This document shows, piece by piece, positions 1 to 7,887 of a DNA stretch of 28,908 nt. The notes below the pieces were generated by a model. That model saw nothing but the letters and a program-made list of their open reading frames with translations. It ran no database searches and had not been told where the DNA came from. Position numbers and translations under genes: made by a program. Source of the stretch: Bacillota bacterium (GTDB lineage Bacteria; Bacillota; Clostridia; Peptostreptococcales; Anaerovoracaceae); NCBI GenBank assembly GCA_030535715.1, contig JAUNRL010000001.1, positions 1 through 28,908 of the forward strand, in the 5' to 3' direction. How positions within the stretch are numbered: position 1 is the stretch's first letter; each line of letters starts with the position of its first letter.

Positions 1-2
1 TC

Positions 3-218
3 AAAGCGCTGCCTGAATCGAAACATATCTTCACCCACCGGGAATGGCATATGACGGGATATCAGGTTCTGGCTGATGAGTGGAGGGAGTTCATCAGCGG
101 CGAGCCGAAGGACCACAAGCTGTTCCTCGCCGACAGAGATGCGCTGGAGAAGGTCTACTCCATCCCTTCCGCCTTCGCCGCCTACCAGAAGGAAATCCGC
201 AGGGATTACCTGCGCTGA
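3..218 (+). CDS. mutY: A/G-specific adenine glycosylase MutY, C-terminal fragment (5' end outside window)
   Basis: The reading frame is open from the left edge to a TGA and gives about 71 residues. It contains HIFTHREWHMTGY followed by IPSAFAAYQKEI, which matches the C-terminal NUDIX-like domain of MutY that recognises 8-oxoguanine opposite adenine. The catalytic HhH-GPD domain and the iron-sulfur cluster lie outside the window. MutY removes adenine misincorporated opposite 8-oxoG during base excision repair. The call rests on C-terminal motifs only, so a diverged relative with the same tail domain cannot be excluded. Confidence 0.8.
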   Translation, partial: KALPESKHIFTHREWHMTGYQVLADEWREFISGEPKDHKLFLADRDALEKVYSIPSAFAAYQKEIRRDYLR

Positions 219-296
219 CGCCGAACGCAGCATGCCGGTCCGCGCAATGCAGAACCTTATCCGCAGCCGCATATGGTATGGAAGGAATAAGCAGCG

Positions 297-656
297 ATGA
301 ATCAGAAGCAAATCGATCGGAGCCTGACTCAGGATGAAATGGCTTATGAACGGACGGAAATGTCCAGCGAACGGACGGCTCTGGCGGAGGAACGCACCGC
401 CATGGCCACGGAACGGACAGAGATGGCTCTGGAACGGACGGCTCTGGCCAACTCCCAGACCCTGCTGGCTTACGTGCGCACGGCCATCGGCCTTCTGGCC
501 GCCGGCATCGGCATGTTCGAATTCGTCAACAACCAGATGATCATCACCCTGGGCGCCATCATCATGCTTCTGACCCCGGTAGTCGTCGGCATCGGCGTCG
601 TCCATTACTACCTGGTTCGGCGGAAACTGAAAAAAATGGCTCCGCCGCACAAATAG
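297..656 (+). CDS. DUF202-family small membrane protein with N-terminal ERT heptad repeats
   Basis: A 119-residue protein. The segment LANSQTLLAYVRTAIGLLAAG is typical of the DUF202 (YidH-like) family, whose function is unknown. Two hydrophobic helices are predicted at about residues 58-80 and 82-107, followed by a short basic tail (RRKLKK). Before them, residues 17-51 carry about five consecutive seven-residue units built on ERT (YERTEMS, SERTALA, EERTAMA, TERTEMA, LERTALA), and the last runs into the canonical DUF202 start. An AAGGA sequence lies about 10 nt before the ATG. It follows mutY by 78 nt on the same strand. It ends in TAG, and no clear terminator follows. Confidence 0.8.
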   Translation: MNQKQIDRSLTQDEMAYERTEMSSERTALAEERTAMATERTEMALERTALANSQTLLAYVRTAIGLLAAGIGMFEFVNNQMIITLGAIIMLLTPVVVGIGVVHYYLVRRKLKKMAPPHK

Positions 657-753
657 CCACCTCCCCGAAGCGCTCTCATTTTTCGTACACGGAAAACGTC
701 GGCACCCGGATCCGCCTTCTCCGCGACCCGTTGCGCAGTGAGCAGGGCAGATC

Positions 754-786
754 AAAAAACTGCCGCACCAATTGATGCAGCAGTTT
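754..786 (-). terminator. Rho-independent terminator of the rplM-rpsI operon
   Basis: Read on the minus strand, AACTGCTGCA and TGCGGCAGTT form a 10-bp stem (one G-U pair) around an 8-nt loop, followed directly by a run of six T. It starts about 28 nt after the rpsI stop codon. Confidence 0.88.
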
Positions 787-813
787 CGTTGTCTTTGCAG
801 AAGCGCCGTTTGA

Positions 814-1209
814 CTAACGCTTCGAGAACTGGCTGGCTCTTCTCGCCTTCTTCAGTCCGTACTTCTTTCTTTCCTTCATTCTGGGGTCTCTGGTCAGGAA
901 ACCCGCATCCTTCAGCAGGGGACGGTACGCCTCTCTGTCCGCCTCGCAGAGCGCCCGGGAGATACCGTGGCGCAGAGCACCGGCCTGTCCCGTGGTTCCG
1001 CCGCCCCTGACGGTGGCGATCACATCGAACTTGCCTTCGCATCCGGCGATCTCAAAGGGTCTCTTTACCTCTCTCTTGACGATGTCCATTGCCAGATACT
1101 CGTCGAGAGGTTTCCTGTTGACGGTGATGTTTCCGCTGCCGGGGACGAGTCTGACTCTGGCAACGGATGATTTTCTTCTACCTGTTCCGTAGTACTGTGT
1201 CTTTGCCAT
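814..1209 (-). CDS. rpsI: 30S ribosomal protein S9
   Basis: A 131-residue protein of the usual S9 length. It starts [21 protein letters not shown], carries the [20 protein letters not shown] core and ends in the basic tail [12 protein letters not shown]. That tail reaches the P-site tRNA in the small subunit. A strong GGGAGG lies 8 nt before the ATG. It lies 18 nt after rplM, the near-universal pairing, and is the last gene of the operon before the terminator. The stop codon is TAG. Confidence 0.98.
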   Translation of the reverse strand: MAKTQYYGTGRRKSSVARVRLVPGSGNITVNRKPLDEYLAMDIVKREVKRPFEIAGCEGKFDVIATVRGGGTTGQAGALRHGISRALCEADREAYRPLLKDAGFLTRDPRMKERKKYGLKKARRASQFSKR

Positions 1210-1227
1210 GGTTCAAATCCTCCCTTC

Positions 1228-1656
1228 CTAAATGTCCAGCGGTTCCGGCTTCTGCGCAGCATGATTGTGCTCAGGGCCCGCATACACCTTCAGCTTTTTG
1301 AACATCTGCCGGCCCAGTCTGCCGTTGGGCATCATGCCCTTGACCGCGTGACGAACCACTTCGGTGGGATGCTTCTCCATCATCTGCTCGAAAGTCATCT
1401 CCCGCAGGCCGCCCGGATAACCGGTGTGTCTCTTGTAGATCTTCTCTTCTCTCTTCTTGCCGGTCACCGCAACCTTCTCGGCGTTGATGACAATGACGTA
1501 GTCGCCGCAGTCAACGTGCGGGGTGTACGTCGGCTTGTTCTTTCCCCGGAGAATCGCCGCAATCTGCGATGCCATTCTTCCCAGGTTCTTTCCCTCGGCG
1601 TCGATCACATACCATTTGCGCTCGACTTCATGAGGTTTTGCGATAAATGAACTCAT
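1228..1656 (-). CDS. rplM: 50S ribosomal protein L13
   Basis: A 142-residue protein starting [20 protein letters not shown], with LGRMAS, the [16 protein letters not shown] block and the MLPxGxLGR-like MMPNGRLGR motif, all standard for L13. L13 is an early-assembly protein of the large subunit. An upstream in-frame codon would add 14 residues, but AGAAAGGAAAAG just before this ATG and the family's usual N-terminus favour the start given. It is first in the operon with rpsI, behind a good promoter and a leader of about 200 nt. The stop codon is TAG. Confidence 0.97.
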   Translation of the reverse strand: MSSFIAKPHEVERKWYVIDAEGKNLGRMASQIAAILRGKNKPTYTPHVDCGDYVIVINAEKVAVTGKKREEKIYKRHTGYPGGLREMTFEQMMEKHPTEVVRHAVKGMMPNGRLGRQMFKKLKVYAGPEHNHAAQKPEPLDI

Positions 1657-1857
1657 GTCTTTTCCTTTCTGCCTACTGAATTGCGCAGATCCGGCCATCC
1701 GACCTGCGAACGTCTTCGGCTCTGTCTACTGAAGTCCTTTGCCGGGGCAGCGGACTCTGGTCGACATCCAGCAACTGCCTGTCACGGACCCTCCGGCCTT
1801 TGCCGGTCTCCCGGCAGCCTGGTTCCGCGAAAAAATCACGCGCCGCTCACGCGACAC
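1657..1857 (-). promoter_or_regulatory. rplM 5' leader, candidate autoregulatory (L13-leader-type) RNA
   Basis: This is the roughly 200 nt between the inferred transcription start and rplM. On the minus strand it contains a CCGGC-AAAG-GCCGG hairpin and two nearly identical 12-mers, TTCAGTAGACAG (1722-1733) and TTCAGTAGGCAG (1669-1680). The second overlaps the region just before the ribosome binding site. Bacillota rplM genes are known to carry a structured L13 leader. I infer, but cannot show without a covariance model, that this is one. Confidence 0.4.
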
Positions 1858-1863
1858 GGATAT

Positions 1864-1892
1864 ATTTTACACGTTCCGGCAGGTGATGTCAA
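1864..1892 (-). promoter_or_regulatory. Sigma-A-type promoter for rplM-rpsI
   Basis: On the minus strand a perfect TTGACA -35 box is followed by a 17-bp spacer and TAAAAT. It faces away from the promoter of the gene at 1997. Confidence 0.82.
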
Positions 1893-1923
1893 AAGGTTTT
1901 TCTCCGGGCAGCGTTGATTTTCC

Positions 1924-1952
1924 TTGATTTACCATTTGTCTCCATATATAAT
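1924..1952 (+). promoter_or_regulatory. Sigma-A-type promoter for the exported protein at 1997
   Basis: TTGATT, a 17-bp spacer and a perfect TATAAT. The predicted transcript starts near 1959, leaving a leader of about 38 nt. It is divergent from the rplM promoter, with 31 bp between the two -35 boxes. Confidence 0.78.
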
Positions 1953-1996
1953 GTTGCTGCACACAATTTGAAGGGGAAAACAGGGAACACCGGATC

Positions 1997-3115
1997 ATGA
2001 ACGAAGCCAGAAATCAACAGCATACACGAATACCGCGGCGGCTCGCTTCCTTCGGGCTGATTTTCATCATGGCAGCAACGCTGGTATTGCCTTTGGATAC
2101 GGAACCCGCCAGCGCCACGGGGCCTTACCTCAGCGGGCGACTCGATATCAACGCGAAGCTGAACTCCGTCAAACGTGACCGCAAAGACGTGAACCTGCGG
2201 CTGGAGGCGGAACAGTCCGTCGGCGGCTACGACACCCTGCAGGGTATGTGCTACGGCAACGGGTATTTCTACTACCTGCTCTGGCATCAATCAAAGGATC
2301 TGTGCAAGGTCGTACGGCTGAAGCGCGATGACATGACCACCGTGAAGGTGTCCAACCCACTGCCGCTCAATCATGGCAACGACATGACCTATAACACCCG
2401 GACAAACCGGCTGGTGGTATCCAACGCCCGGCCGGCAAGGAAGCGGCTGACGGTGATCAATCCCAATTCCCTGACGATCGAACAGGTTAAGGACATTTCG
2501 CTGCCGCAGAATCTTCCCGGCATTGACTGGGATCGCATCAACAGCAAGGGCGGCTACAACGGCTTCAACAATATCGCCTACAATGAGCGATACAACCAGT
2601 ACGTGATCCAGCTGTACGAAACGCGGGATTTCGTCTTCCTCGACGCCAACTTCCATCCGGTGCGTTATGTGAAGCCCCGCCGGTGGGACCGTCAGATCTA
2701 TCAGGGGATGGATTCCTTCGACAACTACATCGTTGTCTGCAACAGCATCGGCCGGGGGGTGCCGGAAAACCTCCTGTCCGTATACGACTGGAACGGTAAC
2801 TACCTTTCCCGCGTGGTGCTGAACCGATCCATGGAACTGGAGAATGTGTTCCATCAGGGCAGCCAGCTGTACGCCGGCTTCTACTATGCTCACTGGGAAA
2901 AGTACCGCTGGGCGGTAAAGAAAAAGAAAAAGTGGAAAAAAGTTAAGGTTCAGGCCAAAAAGAAGATCAAGAAGGGCAAATACAAAGGCAAATACAAAAT
3001 TGTCACTAAAAAAAAGAGAACGAAGGTCACCGTCAAGACCTACGTTAAAGTCAGAAAAGGAAAACAGCGCCGACTCAACCGCGACTGTTATATATATCAA
3101 GTAACCGGCCTGTAA
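1997..3115 (+). CDS. Exported protein of unknown function with a lysine-rich C-terminal segment
   Basis: A 372-residue protein. Residues 1-40 form a signal peptide or anchor: a basic stretch (RIPRR), a hydrophobic core (GLIFIMAATLVLP) and a plausible cleavage region near PASATG. Residues about 65-300 hold repeated strand-like segments ending in aromatic and Asn/Gly residues (for example NGYFYYLLW, NDMTYNTRTNRLVVSNA, NNIAYNERYNQYVIQLY), which suggests a beta-propeller-like fold. I do not recognise a named family. Residues about 304-363 are roughly half Lys/Arg, and the protein then ends CYIYQVTGL. It is a single gene with its own promoter, convergent with tyrS. The basic segment could bind anionic wall polymer or nucleic acid, which is inference only. 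Confidence 0.75.
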   Translation: MNEARNQQHTRIPRRLASFGLIFIMAATLVLPLDTEPASATGPYLSGRLDINAKLNSVKRDRKDVNLRLEAEQSVGGYDTLQGMCYGNGYFYYLLWHQSKDLCKVVRLKRDDMTTVKVSNPLPLNHGNDMTYNTRTNRLVVSNARPARKRLTVINPNSLTIEQVKDISLPQNLPGIDWDRINSKGGYNGFNNIAYNERYNQYVIQLYETRDFVFLDANFHPVRYVKPRRWDRQIYQGMDSFDNYIVVCNSIGRGVPENLLSVYDWNGNYLSRVVLNRSMELENVFHQGSQLYAGFYYAHWEKYRWAVKKKKKWKKVKVQAKKKIKKGKYKGKYKIVTKKKRTKVTVKTYVKVRKGKQRRLNRDCYIYQVTGL

Positions 3116-3145
3116 CCCGCGCCAATGAATGGATCGTCGCCCGCT

Positions 3146-4528
3146 CTAAACGAGACGGACGACAATTTTCTTTTTCTTTCCTTTTTCCACCAGAATTTTC
3201 CGATCCCCGGAGCCGGCGAAGGTTTCCGGCGTGATCAGCATCTTCCTGTCCATCACTTTCTCGCCATCGATTTTCAGACCTCCCTGTTCGATGGTCATGA
3301 AGCCTTCCCGGTTGGAAGGCACCAGTCCCAGTTGTCTGATGAAGGCCACGACGCCCAGTCCGCCCAGTTCGTTGCCTTCTCTGTCCGTGCTGTGCAGATC
3401 CGCTTCGGCAAATTCCTCCACCGGCAGATTGTCCATGCCCGCGCCGCCTCCGGCTCCGCCGCCAAAAGCCGCTCTGGCCGCATCCTGCGCTTTCCGGGCT
3501 TCCTCTTCACCGTGCACCAACTTGGTCACCTCGAAAGCCAGAATTTCTTTGGCCCGGTTGATCTCCTGATCCTTCAGCGCCGACAGGTGTTCCACTTCTT
3601 CCATGGGCAGGAAGGTCAGCATCCGCAGGCACTTGTTCACGTCCGCATCCGCCACATTCCGCCAGTACTGGTAGAACTCGTAGGGGCTGGTCTTGTCCGC
3701 ATCGAGCCACAGAGCCCCTTTGGCGGTCTTGCCCATCTTCTTGCCTTCGGAGTTGGTCAGCAGGGAGAAGGTCATGCCGTAGACCTCCTTGCCGATTTTC
3801 TTTCTCGTCAGGTCGACGCCGCCGATGATATTGGACCACTGATCGTTGCCGCCGAACTGGATCTTTACGTCGAAGTCCCGGGCCATGACCAGGAAGTCGT
3901 AGCTCTGCATCAGCATGTAGTTCATCTCGAACATGGTCAGGCCGCCTTCGCGGGCCATCCTCTGCTTGAAGGCCTCCGCCCGGAGCATGGTGTTGACGTT
4001 GAACAGGGAGCCGATCTCCCGCAGAAAGTCGATGTAATTCAGAGGTCTGAGCCAGCGGGCATTGTTCACGGCGATGGCCTTGCCCGGCTCCGGCGTCCTG
4101 GTTTCGTGACCGGGGGTGTATACGCCTTCGTTGCCTGCATATTCCCACTCCTCATCGAACTCCAGGAACCGGTCAAAGAGCCGCTTGAACCGCTCACAGT
4201 TATGCTCGATGGTCTCCACGCTCATAACCTGGCGCATATCCGTCCTGCCGGACGGGTCGCCGACCATGCCGGTGCCGCCGCCGATGAGCACGACCGGCGT
4301 GTGGCCGAATTTCTGCATATACATCATGATGATGACCTGCATGAAATGACCCACATGCAGGCAGTCCGCCGTCGGATCGAACCCGATATAAAACTTGACC
4401 TTTTCGTTCTTCAGCAATTCCCGGATCTTATCCTTATCCGTGGACTGCTCAATAAAGCCTCTTTCTTTCAGTACATCATATGCGTTGTCGCATTTGCTGA
4501 CATTGTCGGGAATCAAACCAGCGTTCAT
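3146..4528 (-). CDS. tyrS: Tyrosyl-tRNA synthetase
   Basis: A 460-residue class I aminoacyl-tRNA synthetase that charges tRNA-Tyr. The HIGH-type motif is HVGH (58-61), GGNDQW is at 226-231, the KMSKS-type loop reads KMGKT (264-268), and a C-terminal S4-like RNA-binding domain lies at about 390-455. It is longer than the roughly 420 residues of the Bacillus enzyme because of an N-terminal extension of about ten residues and internal insertions. AGGGAGG sits 6 nt before the ATG. It is the last gene of the upp-containing run and has only 58 nt upstream, so there is no room for the T-box leader often found before tyrS in Bacillota. The stop codon is TAG. Confidence 0.97.
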   Translation of the reverse strand: MNAGLIPDNVSKCDNAYDVLKERGFIEQSTDKDKIRELLKNEKVKFYIGFDPTADCLHVGHFMQVIIMMYMQKFGHTPVVLIGGGTGMVGDPSGRTDMRQVMSVETIEHNCERFKRLFDRFLEFDEEWEYAGNEGVYTPGHETRTPEPGKAIAVNNARWLRPLNYIDFLREIGSLFNVNTMLRAEAFKQRMAREGGLTMFEMNYMLMQSYDFLVMARDFDVKIQFGGNDQWSNIIGGVDLTRKKIGKEVYGMTFSLLTNSEGKKMGKTAKGALWLDADKTSPYEFYQYWRNVADADVNKCLRMLTFLPMEEVEHLSALKDQEINRAKEILAFEVTKLVHGEEEARKAQDAARAAFGGGAGGGAGMDNLPVEEFAEADLHSTDREGNELGGLGVVAFIRQLGLVPSNREGFMTIEQGGLKIDGEKVMDRKMLITPETFAGSGDRKILVEKGKKKKIVVRLV

Positions 4529-4586
4529 TCATGTCCTCCCTGTTTCTCATGCTGCAGACAACCTGCATTGCCTTTTCGCCATTCCT

Positions 4587-5216
4587 CTATTTCGTGCCGT
4601 AAATCCGGTCACCCGCATCGCCCAGGCCCGGCACAATGTAGGCGTTCTCGTTCAGGCGCTCATCCTTGGCCGCGATGAAGATGGCTACGTCCGGATGGGC
4701 CTTCTGCAGAGCCTCAATCCCTTCAGGCGCCGCGATCAGGCACATGAAGATGATATCTCTACCGCCGCGCTGCTTGACGAAATCGATGGCCGCCACTGCG
4801 CTGCCGCCGGTCGCCAGCATGGGATCGGTGATAAAGATCTGCCGCTTGTCCAGATCGTCCGGCATCTTACAATAATACTCATGGGGCTGATGCGTTACCG
4901 GATCCCGGTACAGGCCCACATGTCCGACTTTGGCGTTGGGGATGATCTGCAGAATACCATCCACCATACCCAGTCCTGCCCGCAGGATCGGAACGATGGC
5001 CACGTCCTGACCCTTCAGCATCTTCGCTGTCGTCTGGCAGATTGGCGTTTCAATGGTTACGTCTTCCAAAGGCAAGTCACGCGAGGATTCATAGGTCATC
5101 AGCATCGCGATCTCTCCCACCAGCTGGCGGAAGTCTTTCGTTCCCGTGTTTTTGTCCCGGATGATCGCCGTCTTGTGCTGAATTAACGGATGATCGAAAA
5201 CGTATACCTTTCCCAT
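4587..5216 (-). CDS. upp: Uracil phosphoribosyltransferase
   Basis: A 209-residue protein of normal UPRTase length. The PRPP-binding loop [10 protein letters not shown] is at 131-140, the conserved PILRAGLGM at 76-84, and the family C-terminus [14 protein letters not shown] is present. It converts uracil plus PRPP to UMP in pyrimidine salvage in the cytoplasm. AGGAAGAG lies just before the ATG. It lies 57 nt downstream of rpiB and 58 nt upstream of tyrS on one strand, probably co-transcribed. The rpiB-upp proximity resembles the Bacillus ywlF-ywlG-glyA-upp region with the middle genes missing. The stop codon is TAG. Confidence 0.97.
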   Translation of the reverse strand: MGKVYVFDHPLIQHKTAIIRDKNTGTKDFRQLVGEIAMLMTYESSRDLPLEDVTIETPICQTTAKMLKGQDVAIVPILRAGLGMVDGILQIIPNAKVGHVGLYRDPVTHQPHEYYCKMPDDLDKRQIFITDPMLATGGSAVAAIDFVKQRGGRDIIFMCLIAAPEGIEALQKAHPDVAIFIAAKDERLNENAYIVPGLGDAGDRIYGTK

Positions 5217-5273
5217 GTTTCTCTTCCTTTCTTCCTTTGATACTTGGGTTTATACTTCGCCTTTCGGCGTTGT

Positions 5274-5708
5274 TTACATCTCGTCCAGCATATCGACGCG
5301 ACGCTTATGTCGGCCGCCTTCGAATTCAGTATCCAGGAAGACCTTCGTGATCTCCTGCGCCAGTTCGGGATTCGTAGTTCTCCCTCCCATGGCCAGCATG
5401 TTCGCGTTATTGTGTTTTCTCGTCAGCTCTGCCATCTCAGTACTGGTGCAGAGCCCGCAGCGGATTCCCTTCACCTTATTGGCCGCAATGGAAATGCCGA
5501 TGCCCGTTCCGCAGATCACGATGCCCCGATCCGCCTTGCCGCTGGCCACCACCTCAGCGCAGGCTTTCCCGTAGATCGGGTAATCCACCGATTCCTCGGA
5601 ATCCGTTCCCAGATCCACCACGTTAAGGTCTTTTCTCGCAGCGAGATACTTTCGCACGGTCTCTTTCAGCGAATATCCGCCGTGGTCGCTGGCAATAGCT
5701 ATGATCAT
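5274..5708 (-). CDS. rpiB: Ribose-5-phosphate isomerase B
   Basis: A 144-residue RpiB/LacAB-family sugar isomerase. The phosphate-binding SDHGG is at 7-11, the catalytic cysteine is in ICGTGIGIS (Cys66), and His99 is in RKHNNAN, followed by AMGGR. It interconverts ribose-5-phosphate and ribulose-5-phosphate in the pentose phosphate pathway. The conserved GTGIG/SIAANK core fits RpiB better than an allose-specific or LacA/B subunit, since no second subunit gene is adjacent. AGGAAAGGA precedes the ATG. It lies between tsaC and upp, as ywlF does in Bacillus subtilis. Confidence 0.94.
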   Translation of the reverse strand: MIIAIASDHGGYSLKETVRKYLAARKDLNVVDLGTDSEESVDYPIYGKACAEVVASGKADRGIVICGTGIGISIAANKVKGIRCGLCTSTEMAELTRKHNNANMLAMGGRTTNPELAQEITKVFLDTEFEGGRHKRRVDMLDEM

Positions 5709-5745
5709 CTGTCTGTCCTTTCCTTTCCAACCCCCTCCGGATCGA

Positions 5746-6777
5746 TCACACTCTGACGATATTGTATCCGGCTGATTTCAGCATGCGGTTCATAACCGCA
5801 AATCCTACGCCGTCCGTGTCACTCAACGCGCCGGCCAGAATCAGATCCACCCCTTCCCGGTCAAGATCCCGCAGCCGTGAGAAAAAATCATGAGCCGCTT
5901 CAATAAACGCCTTCTCCTCGAAGAGGATGATCCCTACCCGGTTGCCCAGCTTCTCATTCAGTCCGCGAAGCCGTTCGATCTCCGCCTTCACCCGGTCACG
6001 CTGCCCCTCGACCACCAGCATATCCGCCTTCGGCGCGTAGTGCCGGTATTTCATCCCCGGCGATTTGGGCTGAAAATCTGCTTCGCCCACACCGGCCGCC
6101 GGATCCTGCTGAACGTGCTTCGCCGCCTCCTTCAGCGACGGATCATACTTCACCGGTTTTCCCAGCGCCGCTTCTATGCTTTCGGCGGTAATGATCCCCG
6201 GCCGCAGAATCGTCGGCTCCTCCGCGGTCAGATCCAGAACCGTGGATTCAATACCCACCCGGCAGTCTTCTCCCTGGATGATGGCGTCGATTCGTCCGTC
6301 CAGATCCGCGATCACATCCTTCGCCCGGGTTGGGCTGGGGCTTCCGGACAGGTTCGCGCTGGGCGCGGCGATGGGAACTCCCGCCAGATTGATCAGATCC
6401 AGCGCCGGCTTCGCGTCAGGCATCCGCACGGCCACCGTATCCAGTCCGCCCGTCGTCCGGTTCGGAACGGAGGGTTTCTTGTTGACCACGATGGTCAGCG
6501 GCCCCGGCCAGAAGTTCTCGATCATGGCCACAATGTCCGCGTTGAGCATGGGCGTCAGCTGTCCGATATCGCTGGCCCGCGCAATATGGACGATCATCGG
6601 ATTGTCGCCGGGCCGTCCTTTCGCTTCATAAACAGCGGCGATAGCATCCTCATCCAGAGCGTTGGCTCCCAGTCCGTAGACCGTTTCCGTGGGGAAAGCA
6701 ACCAATCCGCCCCGGGCGATGATCCGCGCCGCGATTTCAATGTCTTTTTCTTCGGTTGTCAGTTTCAGGGTGTTCAT
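5746..6777 (-). CDS. tsaC: L-threonylcarbamoyladenylate synthase (Sua5/YwlC type)
   Basis: A 343-residue two-domain Sua5/YwlC-type protein. The YrdC fold covers about 10-205, with PTETVYGLGANA near residue 28, KGRP, the SANLSG loop and the ILRPG end. A C-terminal Sua5 domain (about 220-343) follows a linker containing SPGMKYRHYAP. It makes threonylcarbamoyl-AMP from Thr, bicarbonate and ATP for the t6A modification at tRNA position 37. I chose MNTLKL because AGAGGAAATA immediately precedes it; an upstream in-frame codon would add eight residues. It follows prfA by 62 nt. In Bacillus prmC and other genes lie between the two, and they are absent here. Confidence 0.95.
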   Translation of the reverse strand: MNTLKLTTEEKDIEIAARIIARGGLVAFPTETVYGLGANALDEDAIAAVYEAKGRPGDNPMIVHIARASDIGQLTPMLNADIVAMIENFWPGPLTIVVNKKPSVPNRTTGGLDTVAVRMPDAKPALDLINLAGVPIAAPSANLSGSPSPTRAKDVIADLDGRIDAIIQGEDCRVGIESTVLDLTAEEPTILRPGIITAESIEAALGKPVKYDPSLKEAAKHVQQDPAAGVGEADFQPKSPGMKYRHYAPKADMLVVEGQRDRVKAEIERLRGLNEKLGNRVGIILFEEKAFIEAAHDFFSRLRDLDREGVDLILAGALSDTDGVGFAVMNRMLKSAGYNIVRV

Positions 6778-6839
6778 TATTTCCTCTGTCTGCGCGCGCA
6801 TCCCCTGGTGCCTCCGGCTTCAGCGGGCTGCCGGCCTGC

Positions 6840-7873
6840 TTAAAACGCCTTCATTTTCTCCGCCTGATCGTTGGTGATCAGGGCATCGACCACCTCGTCG
6901 ATATCTCCATCCAGGAACTGTTCCAGTTTATACAGAGTCAGGCCGATCCGGTGATCGGACACCCTTCCCTGGGGGAAGTTGTATGTGCGGATCCTCTCGC
7001 TGCGGTCACCGCTCCCCACCTGGCTCTTCCGCTGACCGGCGATCTCGTCCTGCTGCTTCTGCATTTCCAGATCGTAAAGCCGGGCCTTCAGAACCTTGAA
7101 TGCTTTGTCTTTGTTCTTGATCTGGGATTTCTCATCCTGACAGGTGACCACCAGTCCCGTGGACTCATGGGTCAGCCGAACCGCCGAGTCTGTCGTGTTG
7201 ACGCACTGCCCGCCGTTTCCCGACGCCCGGTATACATCCACGCGCACGTCGTTGGGATCCAGAGCACGGCAACCGTTGCCGCGGACGTGTGAATCCGTCC
7301 GCTGGATTCGGTCTCCGGAACGCGCTGAACCCGATGGGCTCCGCTTTCAAACTTCAGGCGGGAATAGGCGCCTCTGCCTTTGATCAGCATAACCGCCTCC
7401 TTGATTCCGCCCAAACCGGTGTCGTTGATTTCCATCAGTTCCGTCTTCCAGCGGTTCCGTTCCGCATACCGGGTGTACATCCGAAGAAGATCCGCTCCGA
7501 AGAGGGCCGCTTCTTCCCCGCCTGTCCCCGCGCGAATCTCCAGAATGACGTTCTTCTCATCGTTGGGGTCTTTCGGCAGAAGGAGAACCTTCAGCTCCTC
7601 TTCCAGTTCCTCAATGGTTTCCTCCAGTTCGGCCAGTTCCATCTTCGCCAACTCGCGCATTTCCTCGTCACCATCTTCCAGAATCTCCTTCGCGTCCGTG
7701 ATTCCATCCCTGGCCTTACGGTACTCCCCGTACTTCCTGACAATGGGTTCCATCTCCCCCATCTCCCTGACATACTTCTGCCAGACCGGCTGATTGCCGA
7801 TCACCGCCGGATCGGAAACTTTTTTCGACAACTCTTCATATTTTTCCCTGATAAAATCCAGTTTGTCAAACAT
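6840..7873 (-). pseudogene. prfA: Peptide chain release factor 1, interrupted by an apparent 28-nt deletion and frameshift
   Basis: Residues 1-204 (7873-7262) match RF1: an N-terminal coiled coil, the RF1-specific PxT codon-reading motif ([10 protein letters not shown]) and [12 protein letters not shown]. The frame then leaves the family. From 7259 another frame resumes at [14 protein letters not shown] and continues through the GGQ peptidyl-hydrolysis motif (NGGQCVNTT), [22 protein letters not shown] and a normal C-terminus ending in TAA. Relative to Bacillus RF1, about ten residues after VAVL (the PEAEE-type strand) are missing and the frame differs by 3n+1, which fits a 28-nt loss near 7260. 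GCGGAG is the ribosome binding site. RF1 is essential for UAG termination, and many genes here end in TAG, so a sequence error or another functional copy must be considered. Confidence 0.88.
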
Positions 7874-7887
7874 GCCATGCTCCGCAT

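Noticed and set aside
347..453. Regular 21-nt repeats as a possible CRISPR-like array
   Set aside because: The repeats are contiguous, without spacers, keep the reading frame and encode protein heptads.
1210..1220. GGTTCAAATCC, resembling the T arm of a tRNA
   Set aside because: It is the complement of the rpsI ribosome-binding region; no acceptor stem, anticodon or D arm surrounds it.
3125..4678. Plus-strand open frame of 517 codons
   Set aside because: It is antisense to tyrS, which has all catalytic motifs and a ribosome binding site. Long shadow frames are expected in GC-rich coding DNA.
7172..7873. prfA as a programmed-frameshift gene like prfB
   Set aside because: RF2 genes shift at an early in-frame TGA. 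Here about ten residues are also missing, so a shift alone cannot rebuild the protein.
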